Positions 47,942 through 58,504 of a stretch of 64,000 bases of DNA are shown in pieces. Below the pieces are notes generated by a model. It had not been told where the DNA came from. It worked only from the letters and a program-made list of their open reading frames with translations, and made no database searches. Every line of letters begins with the position of its first letter. The stretch's first letter is position 1. This stretch comes from Psychrobacter sp. I-STPA10 (lineage in GTDB: Bacteria; Pseudomonadota; Gammaproteobacteria; Pseudomonadales; Moraxellaceae): positions 62,001-126,000 of the forward strand of contig NZ_VFYU01000016.1 of assembly GCF_021012795.1 (NCBI RefSeq), read 5' to 3'. A program made the position numbers and the translations under genes.

Positions 47942-50707
47942 TTATTCTGCATCAATATCAGACATCAAACCATCATTTGCACTATCCACATCACTTGAAT
48001 CATCGCCCAATGTGTCGCCCAGTTTATCACTTAGGTTATCGCTATCGCTTAGGGTGTCAGTCGCTAATGTATCCTCACCCAATAAGCCATCTTCTTTTAA
48101 GGCTTCAATCAGCTCATCATCGTCATCATTTTCTACCTGTGCCATGGCAACCAATGACTCATCTTTTGCCAAGCGTATCAAGGTCACCCCTTGCGTATTA
48201 CGCCCTGCTGATGCCACTTGTGCTACTGGCGTGCGTACCAAAGTACCTTTATCAGAAATCAGAATGATATCATCTTCTGCATCGACTTTGGTGGCACGTA
48301 CCAATGCACCATTTCGCTCACTGGTCTTAATGGCAATCACACCACCACCACCACGTTTTTGCGCATTAAACTCTTCGATAAGGGTACGTTTACCATAGCC
48401 ATTTTCACAAGCAATCAATACTTCTTTGACATCATCATCAAGCACCACCAGTGATTTAATACTCTCACCTTTGTCTAGGCGCATGCCACGCACCCCTTTG
48501 GCGGTACGCCCCATAGCACGGGCATCATTTTCATCAAAACGAATGGCTTTACCACTACTGGCAAACAGCATCACCTCTTGATTACCATTGGTAATACGAG
48601 TAGCAATCAGTTTGTCATCGTCCTCAAGTCCGATGGCTATCAGACCATTTGAGCGAATATTAGCAAACTGCTCAAGCTCGACCCGTTTTACGGTACCATT
48701 AGCGGTAGCAAAGAACACAAAGCGTCCTGCAATATCATCGGATAAATCAGGCACAGGTAAGATGGTGGTTACTGTTTCATCGGCATCAAGACCAATGAGA
48801 TTTACTAATGGGCGACCTCTAGCACCACGGCTGGCAAGCGGTACTTCAAAGCCGCGTAAGCTAAATACCCGACCATTGTCAGTAAAGCACATCACCGTGG
48901 CATGGGTTGACGTCACGAGTAGATGGTCAATCACATCATCTTCTTTCATCGCCGTGGCAGATTTACCTTTACCACCACGTTTTTGTGCCACATAATCGCT
49001 AATTGGCTGTGTTTTGGCATAACCCGTACGAGAGACCGTCATCACCACGGTTTGCTCAGGTATCAAGTCTTCACGGCTAAAGTCAGTGCGAGAGTCCACA
49101 ATATCTGTACGCCGCTCATCACCAAAGTTATCACGAATCTCGATAAGCTCATCTTTAATCACCGTCATCAAATTATTAAAGTCTGCTAATATCGCCTCAA
49201 GCTCAGCAATTTGACGCAAAATATCTTGATATTCATCGGTCAACTTATCTTGCTCAAGCCCAGTCAAACGGTGTAACTGCATCTCTAAAATGGCGTTAAC
49301 TTGGTCGAGTGACAAACGATAGCGTGTGCCCTTATCAATCAGCCCAAATGGATTGTTTAAATCTTCACCTTCGATAATCTCAGGACGTACTGCACGCACA
49401 TCTGAGCTGTCACTGCCCCGTCCTGCGGCAGTAAGCATCGCTACCACCGTACCCGATTCCCAAGTTTTGGCTAATAGCTGCTCGCGCGCATCAGCACGGT
49501 TTGTTGACTGCTTAATGGTGGCAATAATGTCATCAATATTTGCCAAAGCCACGGTCAAACCTTCAAGCAAATGACCACGTGCTTTTGCCTTATTTAATTC
49601 AAAAATTGTACGCCGTGTCACCACCTCTTGGCGATGACGCACAAACGCCGCAATCAACTGACGCAAGGTCATTAATTTTGGTTGCCCATTATCAAGAGCC
49701 ACCATATTAATACTAAAGCTTGACTCTAGTGGCGTTTGCAAAAATAGATTATTAACAATGACTTCGGCTACTTCACCACGGCGTAGCTCAATGGCGATAC
49801 GCATGCCGTCTTTATCCGACTCATCACGAATCTCAGAGATGCCCTCAATCTTTTTATCTCGCACCAGCTCAGCGATACGCTCAATCAATTTCGCCTTGTT
49901 AGTCTGATACGGAATCTCTGTAAACACAATGCGGTCACGGTCACGATTGACCCCTGTTTCACTCATTGGCTCAATATGATAGCGACCACGCACATGCAAA
50001 CGACCCTTACCTGTACGATAAGCATCAACAATCCCTGCCCGACCATAAATAATGCCACCTGTAGGAAAATCAGGACCTGTAATATGCTGTGTTAACTCTT
50101 CGCCTGAAATTTGTGGATTTTCGGCATACGCCAAACATGCATTAATCACCTCAGTGAGATTGTGCGGTGCCATATTGGTCGCCATACCTACCGCAATACC
50201 CGTCGCCCCATTGACTAATAAATTGGGTACACGTGCAGGCAACACACTCGGCATACGCTCAGAGCCATCGTAGTTATCCTCCCAATCGACCGTATCTTTG
50301 TCCAAATCGGCAAGCATCTGATGGGTCAGCTTGGTCATACGCACTTCGGTATAACGCATCGCTGCTGCTGGGTCATCATCAATCGAGCCAAAATTCCCCT
50401 GACCATCAACCATTGGATAACGCAAACTAAAATCTTGTGCCATACGCACAATCGCATCATATACCGCTGTATCACCATGGGGGTGGTATTTACCAATCAC
50501 ATCACCGACCACACGAGCAGATTTCTTATAAGGCTTATTGTAATCGTTTGACAGCTCATTCATGGCAAACATCACACGGCGATGCACTGGTTTAAAGCCA
50601 TCACGCACATCGGGCAACGCCCGCGAAACAATCACACTCATCGCATAATCAAGATAGGACTGTTTTAGCTCATCAACGATGGCAATAGGACTAACCGAAC
50701 CGCTCAT
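47942..50707 (-). CDS. gyrA: DNA gyrase subunit A
   Basis: A 921-residue type II topoisomerase subunit. N-terminal RYTE segment has catalytic Tyr at about residue 119 (AAAMRYTE), and the quinolone region reads [15 protein letters not shown], giving Thr80 and Asp84 (Escherichia coli 83 and 87), the reported susceptible state in Moraxella. The C-terminal beta-pinwheel contains the GyrA box AQKRGGKGK. The tail is acidic and rich in Asp/Ser. The ATG at 50707 is set by GGAG 8 bp upstream; the 14-residue extension is unlikely. Confidence 0.97.
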   Translation of the reverse strand: MSGSVSPIAIVDELKQSYLDYAMSVIVSRALPDVRDGFKPVHRRVMFAMNELSNDYNKPYKKSARVVGDVIGKYHPHGDTAVYDAIVRMAQDFSLRYPMVDGQGNFGSIDDDPAAAMRYTEVRMTKLTHQMLADLDKDTVDWEDNYDGSERMPSVLPARVPNLLVNGATGIAVGMATNMAPHNLTEVINACLAYAENPQISGEELTQHITGPDFPTGGIIYGRAGIVDAYRTGKGRLHVRGRYHIEPMSETGVNRDRDRIVFTEIPYQTNKAKLIERIAELVRDKKIEGISEIRDESDKDGMRIAIELRRGEVAEVIVNNLFLQTPLESSFSINMVALDNGQPKLMTLRQLIAAFVRHRQEVVTRRTIFELNKAKARGHLLEGLTVALANIDDIIATIKQSTNRADAREQLLAKTWESGTVVAMLTAAGRGSDSSDVRAVRPEIIEGEDLNNPFGLIDKGTRYRLSLDQVNAILEMQLHRLTGLEQDKLTDEYQDILRQIAELEAILADFNNLMTVIKDELIEIRDNFGDERRTDIVDSRTDFSREDLIPEQTVVMTVSRTGYAKTQPISDYVAQKRGGKGKSATAMKEDDVIDHLLVTSTHATVMCFTDNGRVFSLRGFEVPLASRGARGRPLVNLIGLDADETVTTILPVPDLSDDIAGRFVFFATANGTVKRVELEQFANIRSNGLIAIGLEDDDKLIATRITNGNQEVMLFASSGKAIRFDENDARAMGRTAKGVRGMRLDKGESIKSLVVLDDDVKEVLIACENGYGKRTLIEEFNAQKRGGGGVIAIKTSERNGALVRATKVDAEDDIILISDKGTLVRTPVAQVASAGRNTQGVTLIRLAKDESLVAMAQVENDDDDELIEALKEDGLLGEDTLATDTLSDSDNLSDKLGDTLGDDSSDVDSANDGLMSDIDAE

Positions 50708-50970
50708 ACACACATCTCCACGCACTCTATGCCCTGTGAATTTACACACTCAAGCACAGAAAATAACTAATGATTTAATGGGTGTCTATTTTAGCACAAA
50801 ATCACCTTATTCGGGCAGCGCATATCTGCCTGTTTCACCACTCAAAACCCTTGTTATAATAATGATATTACCCTTTGTTAACCGTCCCATAAATCAATCA
50901 TAAAGCCAACGTTAAAACCGCGAAATAAACGATAAAATAATGCACCCTAAGTTAACAACAAGAGACCATC

Positions 50971-51915
50971 ATGACCAACCACATTACCAGTGACAAAGTT
51001 ATTAATGAGAAAGACAACCCCAGAGAAGACCGCAATTTTGACCCCATCGCTGACCACTTTGCCGACAAAGTCTATGGCGGACTCAAAGGTGATATTCGCC
51101 TTGCTGTCCTTAAACGAGACATCACTCAAGCTGTCACCACCCTAGCCGATACTTTTCCTCTCACTCAAACTCCAGCCCAAGAACTACCAAATAGCACCGC
51201 TAAATCCCGCCCACTGCGTATATTAGACATCGGTGCAGGACTGGCACAATTATCCATCGAGCTTGCCAAACAAGGACACGACGTCACTATCAATGACATA
51301 TCGGCAAACATGATTGCCAAAGCCCAGCAGTCTTTGCAAGACCCAAAATACATACAAGCAGAACAAGAAAAAAAAGCAGAAAATCAAGATGCTACGACTC
51401 AAAACACACAAGCATTAGACAACATCACATGGCTGGTATGCCCTTATCAACAATTAGAAGATAAATTACACGGAAAATATGACCTCATACTTTGTCATGC
51501 CCTACTTGAATGGTTAGCCGAACCGCAAGCCATCATGGACTTTTTTGCAAAATGGCTAACAAAAAACGGCATCGTCTCGCTGTGCTTTTATAATCCCGCC
51601 AGCTTTGTTTATCGCAACCTAGTCATGGGCAACTTTAACCTGCTCAATAATCCCAATTATAAAGCCGACAATAAAAAAAGCCTGACCCCAAACCACCCCG
51701 TCGCTTATGATGAAGTAGCGACATGGCTTGAGCAAACAGGCTTTAAAATTGATACTGTATCAGGCTTACGAGTATTCCATGACTACTCACCCCTAAAACG
51801 AGGTGGACACACCAACCCTGATGCAGTGATTGAAATGGAAGTAAGATATTCAGGGCAAGAACCATTTAAATGGTTGGGACGTTATTTACATATCATGGCA
51901 AGGTATGTGGGGTAG
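50971..51915 (+). CDS. cmoM: tRNA 5-carboxymethoxyuridine methyltransferase CmoM-like
   Basis: A 314-residue class I SAM methyltransferase. It starts with DRNFDPIADHFADKVYGGLKGDIR, as in CmoM, then the SAM-binding ILDIGAGLAQLSIELA, LLEWLAEP, and SLCFYNPAS followed by NHPVAYDEVATWLEQTGF and RVFHDYSP. CmoM methylates the wobble cmo5U of several tRNAs. A stretch of about 30 polar residues interrupts the Rossmann fold region. It is divergent from gyrA. AAGAGA precedes the ATG. Confidence 0.88.
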   Translation: MTNHITSDKVINEKDNPREDRNFDPIADHFADKVYGGLKGDIRLAVLKRDITQAVTTLADTFPLTQTPAQELPNSTAKSRPLRILDIGAGLAQLSIELAKQGHDVTINDISANMIAKAQQSLQDPKYIQAEQEKKAENQDATTQNTQALDNITWLVCPYQQLEDKLHGKYDLILCHALLEWLAEPQAIMDFFAKWLTKNGIVSLCFYNPASFVYRNLVMGNFNLLNNPNYKADNKKSLTPNHPVAYDEVATWLEQTGFKIDTVSGLRVFHDYSPLKRGGHTNPDAVIEMEVRYSGQEPFKWLGRYLHIMARYVG

Positions 51916-52008
51916 CAGTTTGAAAAATAGAGGTCTAACGGGGAAGAGTTTTATTTTAAAGATATTTTTATTTTAAAATAAAAATATATAAACAAAGTAC
52001 CGCTTACA

Positions 52009-52431
52009 TTAATAGTTATGCTTAATATACAACATATTTTTATGGGTTAATTTTTTATCTTGAAAACAAAAATAACCTGCTAACCTATAATTAGCAGGAA
52101 AAGACAAATTATTTTTAAACTCATACACTGAGATATATACTTTTTCTGCTTTAGGACACTTTTTATCCTGTTTATCCTCAAATGTATCAAAATCATTGTT
52201 ATCTAAAAAGGTTAGTAGCTCATTCTCATTCATACCTAATAATACATGATTATCCAACTGCTCATTGACCGTGACTTGCTCAAATCCTTTTGGTTTATCT
52301 AACTGCTCTATTTGTGCTATAAAATCACCTTTTTGACATCCCGTCAACAAAAGTGGCAACAACGGAAGTATTAGGATTGATAATTGAAATAGAATTGGTA
52401 ATTGACGTCTTATCACTAAATCATAAGTCAT
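52009..52431 (-). CDS. Small lipoprotein of unknown function
   Basis: A 140-residue protein: hydrophobic leader of leucines, lipobox LLTGC (near residue 32) and an acidic, Asn/Lys-rich mature part with two further Cys (KKCPKAE and GYFCFQD). The Shine-Dalgarno AAAGGA precedes the ATG. I do not recognise the family. It is probably lipid-anchored in the periplasm. It follows the toxin-antitoxin genes on the same strand, with 75 bp between. Confidence 0.75.
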   Translation of the reverse strand: MTYDLVIRRQLPILFQLSILILPLLPLLLTGCQKGDFIAQIEQLDKPKGFEQVTVNEQLDNHVLLGMNENELLTFLDNNDFDTFEDKQDKKCPKAEKVYISVYEFKNNLSFPANYRLAGYFCFQDKKLTHKNMLYIKHNY

Positions 52432-52506
52432 TACATTCCTTTTTTGTTTTGTTTACTTTTAAAGACATCAATATCCTGAGTATCGAGAGTATTTTTTTCG
52501 TTGCTA

Positions 52507-52860
52507 TCACAAATATTTCATCAAACCTTTATCAAGAGTCAATAACTCTAAATCATAAATATTTGCCGTCGCTAATATGATGGCATCTGGCAGTTTAATT
52601 TTGTATTGCTTCCTAATTTTGATAGTTTCCATTTCTACCCTATAGGATAACGGTAAGCACACCATTTCTGACAACAATTCCCAAAGTGTCCTCTCATCCG
52701 TAGAACTGATATGAGCATAGCCAAAAATTTCAATGCGATTAATGACACTAATATGGCAGTTTTCTATTAATGTATCACCAAATCTATCCAATACATCATC
52801 ATTCTGGTTATACAATCCCAAAATAAAACAGGTATCTAATAAATATTTAGTCCCATTCAT
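52507..52860 (-). CDS. PIN-domain (VapC-type) toxin
   Basis: A 117-residue PIN-domain ribonuclease. Acidic metal-binding residues are seen in LLDTC (Asp), NRIEIFGY (Glu), and KLPDAIILATA (Asp), the standard order. The upstream gene overlaps it by 14 bp and encodes a likely antitoxin, giving a type II toxin-antitoxin pair. VapC proteins cut tRNA or rRNA; target unknown. A GTG lies just before the chosen ATG. Confidence 0.82.
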   Translation of the reverse strand: MNGTKYLLDTCFILGLYNQNDDVLDRFGDTLIENCHISVINRIEIFGYAHISSTDERTLWELLSEMVCLPLSYRVEMETIKIRKQYKIKLPDAIILATANIYDLELLTLDKGLMKYL

Positions 52861-53086
52861 CACGTAAAGCTCTTTGTATGGCTACTGAATCATCTCGAAA
52901 ACTATCTAGCTTTTTACCAGCAACACAATCAGCCAATGTTTTAGGCTTATTTTCTCGGCTATGCTGTGAATGATTAACTGTAGATAAAGCCTGAGTGATA
53001 ATATATTGTTCTAATGTCATCCCTGCTTGCTGACTTGCCTGCTCAATAAGAACTTGTTGGCTAGGTGATATATTCAAGGTAACCAT
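52847..53086 (-). CDS. Antitoxin of the PIN toxin
   Basis: A 79-residue protein with a short strand (MVTLNISPSQQVLIEQASQ) and helices typical of a ribbon-helix-helix DNA-binding antitoxin; the C-terminal half, with KTLADCVAGKKLDSF, likely wraps the toxin. AGGA precedes the ATG. It is upstream of and overlaps the toxin, the usual order. Autorepression at the promoter between 53087 and 53197 is likely but unseen. Confidence 0.75.
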   Translation of the reverse strand: MVTLNISPSQQVLIEQASQQAGMTLEQYIITQALSTVNHSQHSRENKPKTLADCVAGKKLDSFRDDSVAIQRALRDEWD

Positions 53087-53197
53087 AATAGTAATATCCT
53101 AAGTAATATAGCTGATTTTGATTGTAGCATATAATATAAATAGGTATATAAGAGATAAAATAAGACCTTCTATACCGTTACTATTCATTCAAATATA

Positions 53198-54397
53198 TCA
53201 AATACGCTTCCATATGATTTGTTCACTATCATCTGTCATTGCAGTATCTGCACTTACCTCACTTGAGAATAAAACAACATGTTCAAGGTTAGCTAGATAA
53301 CCAATTTTTGAGCCAATGGCATGGTCATGATGACTCGGAATTAGTGAGAGCACCTGCTCACCGCTATCTAGCTGTAGCTGATATAAATAATTTGCACCAC
53401 GAAATACTCGTCCAAGTACAGTTGCTTGATGGGGACTGGCATCATCATGGACGATGTCATCAGGACGAATCAGCAGTTTGGTTTGAGTGCCATTGGGATA
53501 ATCATAACGGCAAGGCTCACCTGCTCGCTGTGTGATGTCTCCCAAAGCCGTTTTAATCACACCATTTTCAATAACCCCATCAATCATTGCACCTTCGCCA
53601 ACAAACTCAGCAATAAAAGGGCTATTGGGCTGATGATATAAATCACTAGGCGTTGCCCACTGTGCAATACGCCCTTTGTGCATCACTCCGATTTTATCCG
53701 CAATAGCAAAGGCTTCATGTTGGTCATGAGTGACCAAAATAGCTGTGGTATTGGTGCGTTTTAGAATATCACGTACTTTGGCAGCAAGGGTTTCTCGTAG
53801 CATCATATCAAGGTTAGAAAATGGTTCATCGAGTAGTAACAAGTCAGGCTTAGGTGCTAGGGCTCGTGCTAGAGCAATACGTTGTTGCTGCCCACCTGAT
53901 AACTCACTAATACGCTTGTTAGCATGCTCAGTGAGGTCAATTAATGCTAGCATTTCTTGTACTCGAGCAATGCGTTCTGATTTTGCCCAGCGATGTAGCC
54001 CAAAACCAATATTTTCACTGACAGTCAGATGGGTAAATAAAGCATAGTCTTGAAATACCATACCCATACCACGCTTGGCAGGTGCAATAATCATATCGCT
54101 GCCATTTGTTGTGTTGCTATTTGCCATCACACTGGTCAAGGTTTTACCATTTAAAGTGATAACACCTTGTTGTGGTCTCTCTAACCCTGCAATGGCACGC
54201 AAAGCTGTGGTTTTACCGCAACCACTAAACCCTAAAAAACAGCCAATCTCTCCTTGCTGAAGCTGCATAGATAATCCACGTACCACCTCAGTTTTACCAA
54301 AGCTGACAACAAGGTTATCCACACAAAAGTAATTATTGCCAGAAGTAATATTAGATTTAGAAGATAAATTAGTATCTATTGGATTAGATGATTTCAT
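53198..54397 (-). CDS. fbpC: Ferric iron ABC transporter ATPase FbpC
   Basis: A 399-residue ATPase. Walker A is GFSGCGKTT, signature LSGGQQQR, Walker B LLLLDEPFSNLD, and VTHDQHEA supplies the switch His. A C-terminal region of about 130 residues forms the beta-barrel regulatory part (LLIRPDDIV). It is longer than usual (about 350), by an N-terminal Ser/Asn-rich stretch. It lies 113 bp downstream of fbpB and powers ferric iron uptake. Confidence 0.93.
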   Translation of the reverse strand: MKSSNPIDTNLSSKSNITSGNNYFCVDNLVVSFGKTEVVRGLSMQLQQGEIGCFLGFSGCGKTTALRAIAGLERPQQGVITLNGKTLTSVMANSNTTNGSDMIIAPAKRGMGMVFQDYALFTHLTVSENIGFGLHRWAKSERIARVQEMLALIDLTEHANKRISELSGGQQQRIALARALAPKPDLLLLDEPFSNLDMMLRETLAAKVRDILKRTNTTAILVTHDQHEAFAIADKIGVMHKGRIAQWATPSDLYHQPNSPFIAEFVGEGAMIDGVIENGVIKTALGDITQRAGEPCRYDYPNGTQTKLLIRPDDIVHDDASPHQATVLGRVFRGANYLYQLQLDSGEQVLSLIPSHHDHAIGSKIGYLANLEHVVLFSSEVSADTAMTDDSEQIIWKRI

Positions 54398-54510
54398 ATT
54401 TTTTCAACCTGCTGACAATATTAAAACTTTAAAATAAAGAACTGAAGGCTGGTGATTGTATTTTGACTAATATCCTAAGTCACCAATAACAACAACTGTA
54501 TTGCTGTAGG

Positions 54511-56109
54511 TTAGCCTTTATCTGATTGTCGTATTAGCAAAATAACAGGAATCAGTCCCACCAATACAATAGACAGACTTGGTAGAGCCGCCCGCTCATA
54601 CATGCCCTCGCTGGTCATCTCAAATACCCTAACTGCCAAGGTATCCCAGCCATGACGACGGGTCATCAATACAATTGGCATCTCTTTGGTAACTTCAACA
54701 AATACCATAATTAAGGCAGTAAATACACCGGGGCTAATAATGGGCAAAAATACCCGTCGCCAGCGGTGTAGCAAACTGTCACTAAGTAGACCTGCGGCCT
54801 GCTCCTGATTGGGGGTTAGACGTTGCATCTGCCGATCGATGGGCTGAAAACCAACGGTTAAAAAGCGGGTGGATAATGCCAATAGCATGACCAGCACACT
54901 ACCGCTTAATATTTGGGTGCTACTCACACCCCATGCAATAAACCGATTATCTAGCCATGCAATCGGAATATAAACACCCACCGCAAGCACTGTACCTGGA
55001 ACGGCATAGCCTAAATTGGTCAATGAAACCAGTAGCTGATTTGTACGATCAGGGTATTGACGTTGTATCCATGCAATAATCATTGCCAGCGATGCCACAA
55101 ATAAGGCAGTCATGGTGGCAATCAGCATGGTATTAGTGACGAATCCCCAATAGCGTTGATCCAAATCATAATGATAGTTTTTAATCACCCAAATAATAAG
55201 CTGAATCATGGGCAATCCAAAAGCAAATAAAAAGATAATCGCACAAAAACTCATTGCCCAAATATTGCGCCAACCTTTTAACTGAATACGCTGATGCTGC
55301 CCCGCACTGGGCAAATAACTGCGCCGCTTTTGCCAAAAACGCTCAAATAACAACACCAGTAAGACAGCAATAATCAACAATGCCGCAAGCTGAGCTGCCG
55401 TGGTCAAGCTAAAAAAACCAAACCACGCTTTATAGATGGCAGTGGTAAAGGTATCTAAATTAAATACTGATACCGCCCCAAAATCTGCCAGAGTTTCCAT
55501 CCATGTTAGCAGTAGCCCACCAATTATCCATGGCATCGCTTGTGGCAGCGCAACTTTGAAAAATGCCTGCCGCTGAGTAAGCCCAAGCATCTGACCTGCT
55601 TCTAATGCACGCCTGCCCTGTGATAAAAAAGCTTGTCGAGCTAACAAATAAACATAGGGATAAAAAACAAGTGAGAGCATAATCCCTGCCCCCCATACAC
55701 TCCGTATATTGGGGAAACTGATAGAGATACCAATCTCTCGAAGTGTGGTTTGAATAATGCCACTATAATCAAATATACCCACACCAACAAATGCTAAAAC
55801 ATAAGCAGGAATAGCAAATGGTAGCATCAACGCCCAGACAAATAGTCGTTGCCCAGTAAAACGGTACATACTGGTCAGCCACGCTAAATAAGTACCCAAA
55901 CTACCTGCAATAACTGTCACTAACACTAATAAAAGTGTCGTGTTTTTAATGACTTGCGGTAATACATACTCAGATAGATGCGTCCAAACCTCTTCCATTG
56001 GCTCAAGCCAAGACCACATCACTACCAGTATGGGGATTAACATAAAAAGCGAAATCAGTCCTAAAACTGATTTCGCTGTGATTGCTCGATAAGAAGAAGT
56101 TTTTATCAT
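54511..56109 (-). CDS. fbpB: Ferric iron ABC transporter permease FbpB
   Basis: A 532-residue permease with about twelve transmembrane helices, a fusion of two homologous permease halves as typical for FbpB. EAA-like loops occur near EAGQMLGLTQRQAFFKVALP and EQAAGLLSDSLLHRWRRVFLP. It passes ferric iron through the inner membrane. Its start is 68 bp after fbpA on the same strand. Confidence 0.93.
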   Translation of the reverse strand: MIKTSSYRAITAKSVLGLISLFMLIPILVVMWSWLEPMEEVWTHLSEYVLPQVIKNTTLLLVLVTVIAGSLGTYLAWLTSMYRFTGQRLFVWALMLPFAIPAYVLAFVGVGIFDYSGIIQTTLREIGISISFPNIRSVWGAGIMLSLVFYPYVYLLARQAFLSQGRRALEAGQMLGLTQRQAFFKVALPQAMPWIIGGLLLTWMETLADFGAVSVFNLDTFTTAIYKAWFGFFSLTTAAQLAALLIIAVLLVLLFERFWQKRRSYLPSAGQHQRIQLKGWRNIWAMSFCAIIFLFAFGLPMIQLIIWVIKNYHYDLDQRYWGFVTNTMLIATMTALFVASLAMIIAWIQRQYPDRTNQLLVSLTNLGYAVPGTVLAVGVYIPIAWLDNRFIAWGVSSTQILSGSVLVMLLALSTRFLTVGFQPIDRQMQRLTPNQEQAAGLLSDSLLHRWRRVFLPIISPGVFTALIMVFVEVTKEMPIVLMTRRHGWDTLAVRVFEMTSEGMYERAALPSLSIVLVGLIPVILLIRQSDKG

Positions 56110-56177
56110 TATCCGTATCTTAATTTATTATATAAAACCATGTGAGACATGGGCATAATAGATATGGTTACAGATGC

Positions 56178-57317
56178 TTATTCGTAACCTGCACGATCCA
56201 TCAACTGAATGGCTTCTGCTTGGCGTTGACCAAATATGCTCACATTAATATCATCTTGCTTAAACGTACCCCAAGATTTGAGCATTTCTGAATGGTCTGT
56301 TCCTGGCTTGACAGGATATTCTTTATCAGCACTAGCATACAAGCTCTGTGCTTGATCTGATGATAACCATTCGATAACTTGACGCGCGCCTGTTGGATTT
56401 GAGGCATTTTTAATGATACCTGCACCAGAGACGTTCACATGTGTACCGAAGTCATCAGGACCATTGCCTTGATTTGCCCAGAAGATTTTTACAGGGAAGC
56501 TTGGATTATCTTCTAAGATACGACCATAGTAATAACTGTTAGCAATACCCACTTGACATTGTCCAGCTGCAATCGCCTCTAGCATTTTAGTGTCATTACT
56601 AAATACAGGAGCAGCTAAGTTAGCAACCCAACCTTTTACAATTTCTTCTGTTTTATCAGCACCATAATGCTCAATCATGCTAGCAACCAATGACTGGTTG
56701 TAAACCTTTTTAGAAGTACGTAAACATAGCTTACCTTTCCATTTTGGATCAGCTAGATCCGCATAGGTTGATAAATCTGTTGGTTGAACCTTTGAGGGAT
56801 CATAAAAAATGGTACGTGCACGTAATGATAAACCTGTCCAAAGATCGCTAGAATCACGATATTTTGCAGGAACATTTTCATTAACAATACTAGAATTTAA
56901 AGGTTGCAATAGACCTTTTTCACCCGCTTGCCATAAGTTACCTGCATCAACAGTCAGTAACATATCTGCTGGTGTATTGGTAGACTCAGCTTCTAAGCGA
57001 GCCATCAATGGTCCTGTTTTATCAGTCACAAGCTCAACTGGTGTGCCTGTTTGTGCCGTAAATTGATCCAATAATGGCTGAATAAGCTGTTCGTTACGTG
57101 AAGAATAAATAGTAACCGTATCAGTGGACGCTGGCTCTGCATTTTCTACAACGGCAGTTTCTGTAGTAGCAATACCATCTGTTTCAGTAGTTTCAGTAAT
57201 CTCAGCAGTTTCTGTAGCCGCTGGTTCTTGATCAGCAGATTTATCACAACCGCTAATCAATGAAAATGTGGCTAAGATAGCCATACCTAAGTATGTCTTG
57301 TGCGTAGTTAAACTCAT
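56178..57317 (-). CDS. fbpA: Ferric iron-binding protein FbpA (lipoprotein form)
   Basis: A 379-residue solute-binding protein. Near the N-terminus VTIYSSRNEQLIQPLLDQF and ELVTDKTGPLMARLEAE match the FbpA family, and the Fe-binding tyrosines are in GIANSYYYGRI. The signal peptide ends in lipobox LISGC followed by about 45 residues of Thr/Glu-rich linker, so it is tethered as a lipoprotein rather than freely soluble as in Neisseria. The promoter with a Fur box lies about 210 nt upstream. Confidence 0.93.
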   Translation of the reverse strand: MSLTTHKTYLGMAILATFSLISGCDKSADQEPAATETAEITETTETDGIATTETAVVENAEPASTDTVTIYSSRNEQLIQPLLDQFTAQTGTPVELVTDKTGPLMARLEAESTNTPADMLLTVDAGNLWQAGEKGLLQPLNSSIVNENVPAKYRDSSDLWTGLSLRARTIFYDPSKVQPTDLSTYADLADPKWKGKLCLRTSKKVYNQSLVASMIEHYGADKTEEIVKGWVANLAAPVFSNDTKMLEAIAAGQCQVGIANSYYYGRILEDNPSFPVKIFWANQGNGPDDFGTHVNVSGAGIIKNASNPTGARQVIEWLSSDQAQSLYASADKEYPVKPGTDHSEMLKSWGTFKQDDINVSIFGQRQAEAIQLMDRAGYE

Positions 57318-57673
57318 AAAACGATCCTTTAAAATAATATATGTACTATAAAACCGAACGACATGCCAAAAATATTGACGCTGTTATTTGATAGAAACTA
57401 TTATATAAATAAAACTACTAAATATATAAAGACTTCTATAAAGTTATGAGTTGACGTTCGATACTTATCTGACTTTACTTTTCTAGTGACACTCTACTAC
57501 TATAATGATTAAATAATGTAGCACCAGCACGGTATAATAAAGCAAATAGTAATTATTATCAATATTAGTAAACATTTATCTGGTAAATTAAATAAATAAT
57601 ATGAATAATTTAGTTACTGTCTGGTTACTTTTCGTATACATAAAACGCATACACACACCGTATTATCAGATTT
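57318..57673. other. Intergenic region upstream of fbpA
   Basis: 356 bp between the rsmE stop and fbpA start, holding the Fur-regulated promoter (57534-57562) and an AT-rich leader of about 210 nt. No rsmE terminator is recognisable. Confidence 0.5.
57534..57562 (-). promoter_or_regulatory. Fur-box promoter of fbpABC
   Basis: Minus strand: TTGATA (-35, 57557-57562), 17-bp spacer, TATTAT (-10, 57534-57539). A Fur box TGATAATAATTACTA (57547-57561) matches 12 of 14 fixed positions of TGATAATnATTATCA and covers the -35 and spacer, so iron-loaded Fur should block RNA polymerase. Confidence 0.65.
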
Positions 57674-58453
57674 TTATATAATTTGTCCACATAACACATT
57701 GACCGCAGCTTCTGTACGCAATATGCGCTCACCTAGGCTGGCAGTGAGCACACCTTGTGCTTGTAATAATGCGACTTCATAATCTACCCAGCCCCCTTCT
57801 GCCCCCACACATATTAGCTGCGGCTTACCTTGCTCTTTAATAAGTTGGGTAAAACTTTGTGATGCTTGTGGATGAGCAATCACTGCCGTTTTATTTTTTA
57901 TCCATGCTGGCAGTTCATCTTCAACAAAAGGCTTAAAACGTTGGCGTAATAATATTGTCGGCGGAATCGTATCAACGCCCTGCTGTAACCCTTCAATCAA
58001 AAATTCATCAATGCGTTTTAGTAATGGACTTTGCCAATAGCTTTTTTGGCTACGTACACTATTGAGCAATACAATCTGCTTAACGCCAATGGCGGTCATG
58101 TCCATGATAAGTCGGCGTAATACCTTGGGTCGAGGTAATGCCAATATAAGGGTCAAGTCAAGCTTGGCAGGGGGTAGTTTGGTCAAACAAATATTGGCTA
58201 AATGCACACTTGAGGCATCTATCTTTGTAATCACACCCGTTCCCAAATTACCTTGCAATTGCCCAATTTTTAAGGTGTCACCTACCTGACTTTTTAACAC
58301 ATGAGTAATATGTGTCACCTGATCAATATCGGTAATCACCGCTTGAGCAGCCGTTATACATTTTTTATGTGCAGATAAAGACTGTATTGGGTGTATGACC
58401 TTACCCTGACTGTCACAAAGTGATGTACATGCAGGTAACAAAATACAGTTCAC
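57674..58453 (-). CDS. rsmE: 16S rRNA (uracil1498-N3)-methyltransferase
   Basis: A 259-residue SPOUT-type methyltransferase. The C-terminal knot shows LICVGAEGGWVDYE and SLGERILRTEAAVN, both diagnostic of RsmE; an N-terminal PUA-like barrel precedes it. It methylates U1498 of 16S rRNA in the 30S subunit. It lies 51 bp downstream of waaA and is probably read with it. Confidence 0.94.
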   Translation of the reverse strand: MNCILLPACTSLCDSQGKVIHPIQSLSAHKKCITAAQAVITDIDQVTHITHVLKSQVGDTLKIGQLQGNLGTGVITKIDASSVHLANICLTKLPPAKLDLTLILALPRPKVLRRLIMDMTAIGVKQIVLLNSVRSQKSYWQSPLLKRIDEFLIEGLQQGVDTIPPTILLRQRFKPFVEDELPAWIKNKTAVIAHPQASQSFTQLIKEQGKPQLICVGAEGGWVDYEVALLQAQGVLTASLGERILRTEAAVNVLCGQII

Positions 58454-58504
58454 TGTATCTCCTTTCTATACAAATTTTCTAGCTCTGAAACATCTCACAT
58501 CTTG

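Noticed and set aside
47848..49574. Plus-strand open frames over gyrA
   Set aside because: Antisense shadows of GyrA, without Shine-Dalgarno or known domains.
50468..50482. Possible quinolone-resistance change in GyrA
   Set aside because: Thr80 and Asp84 are the normal residues at these positions in Moraxella, so nothing indicates resistance.
50855..50860. TATAAT upstream of cmoM
   Set aside because: No acceptable -35 at the right distance; the AT-rich gap gives chance matches.
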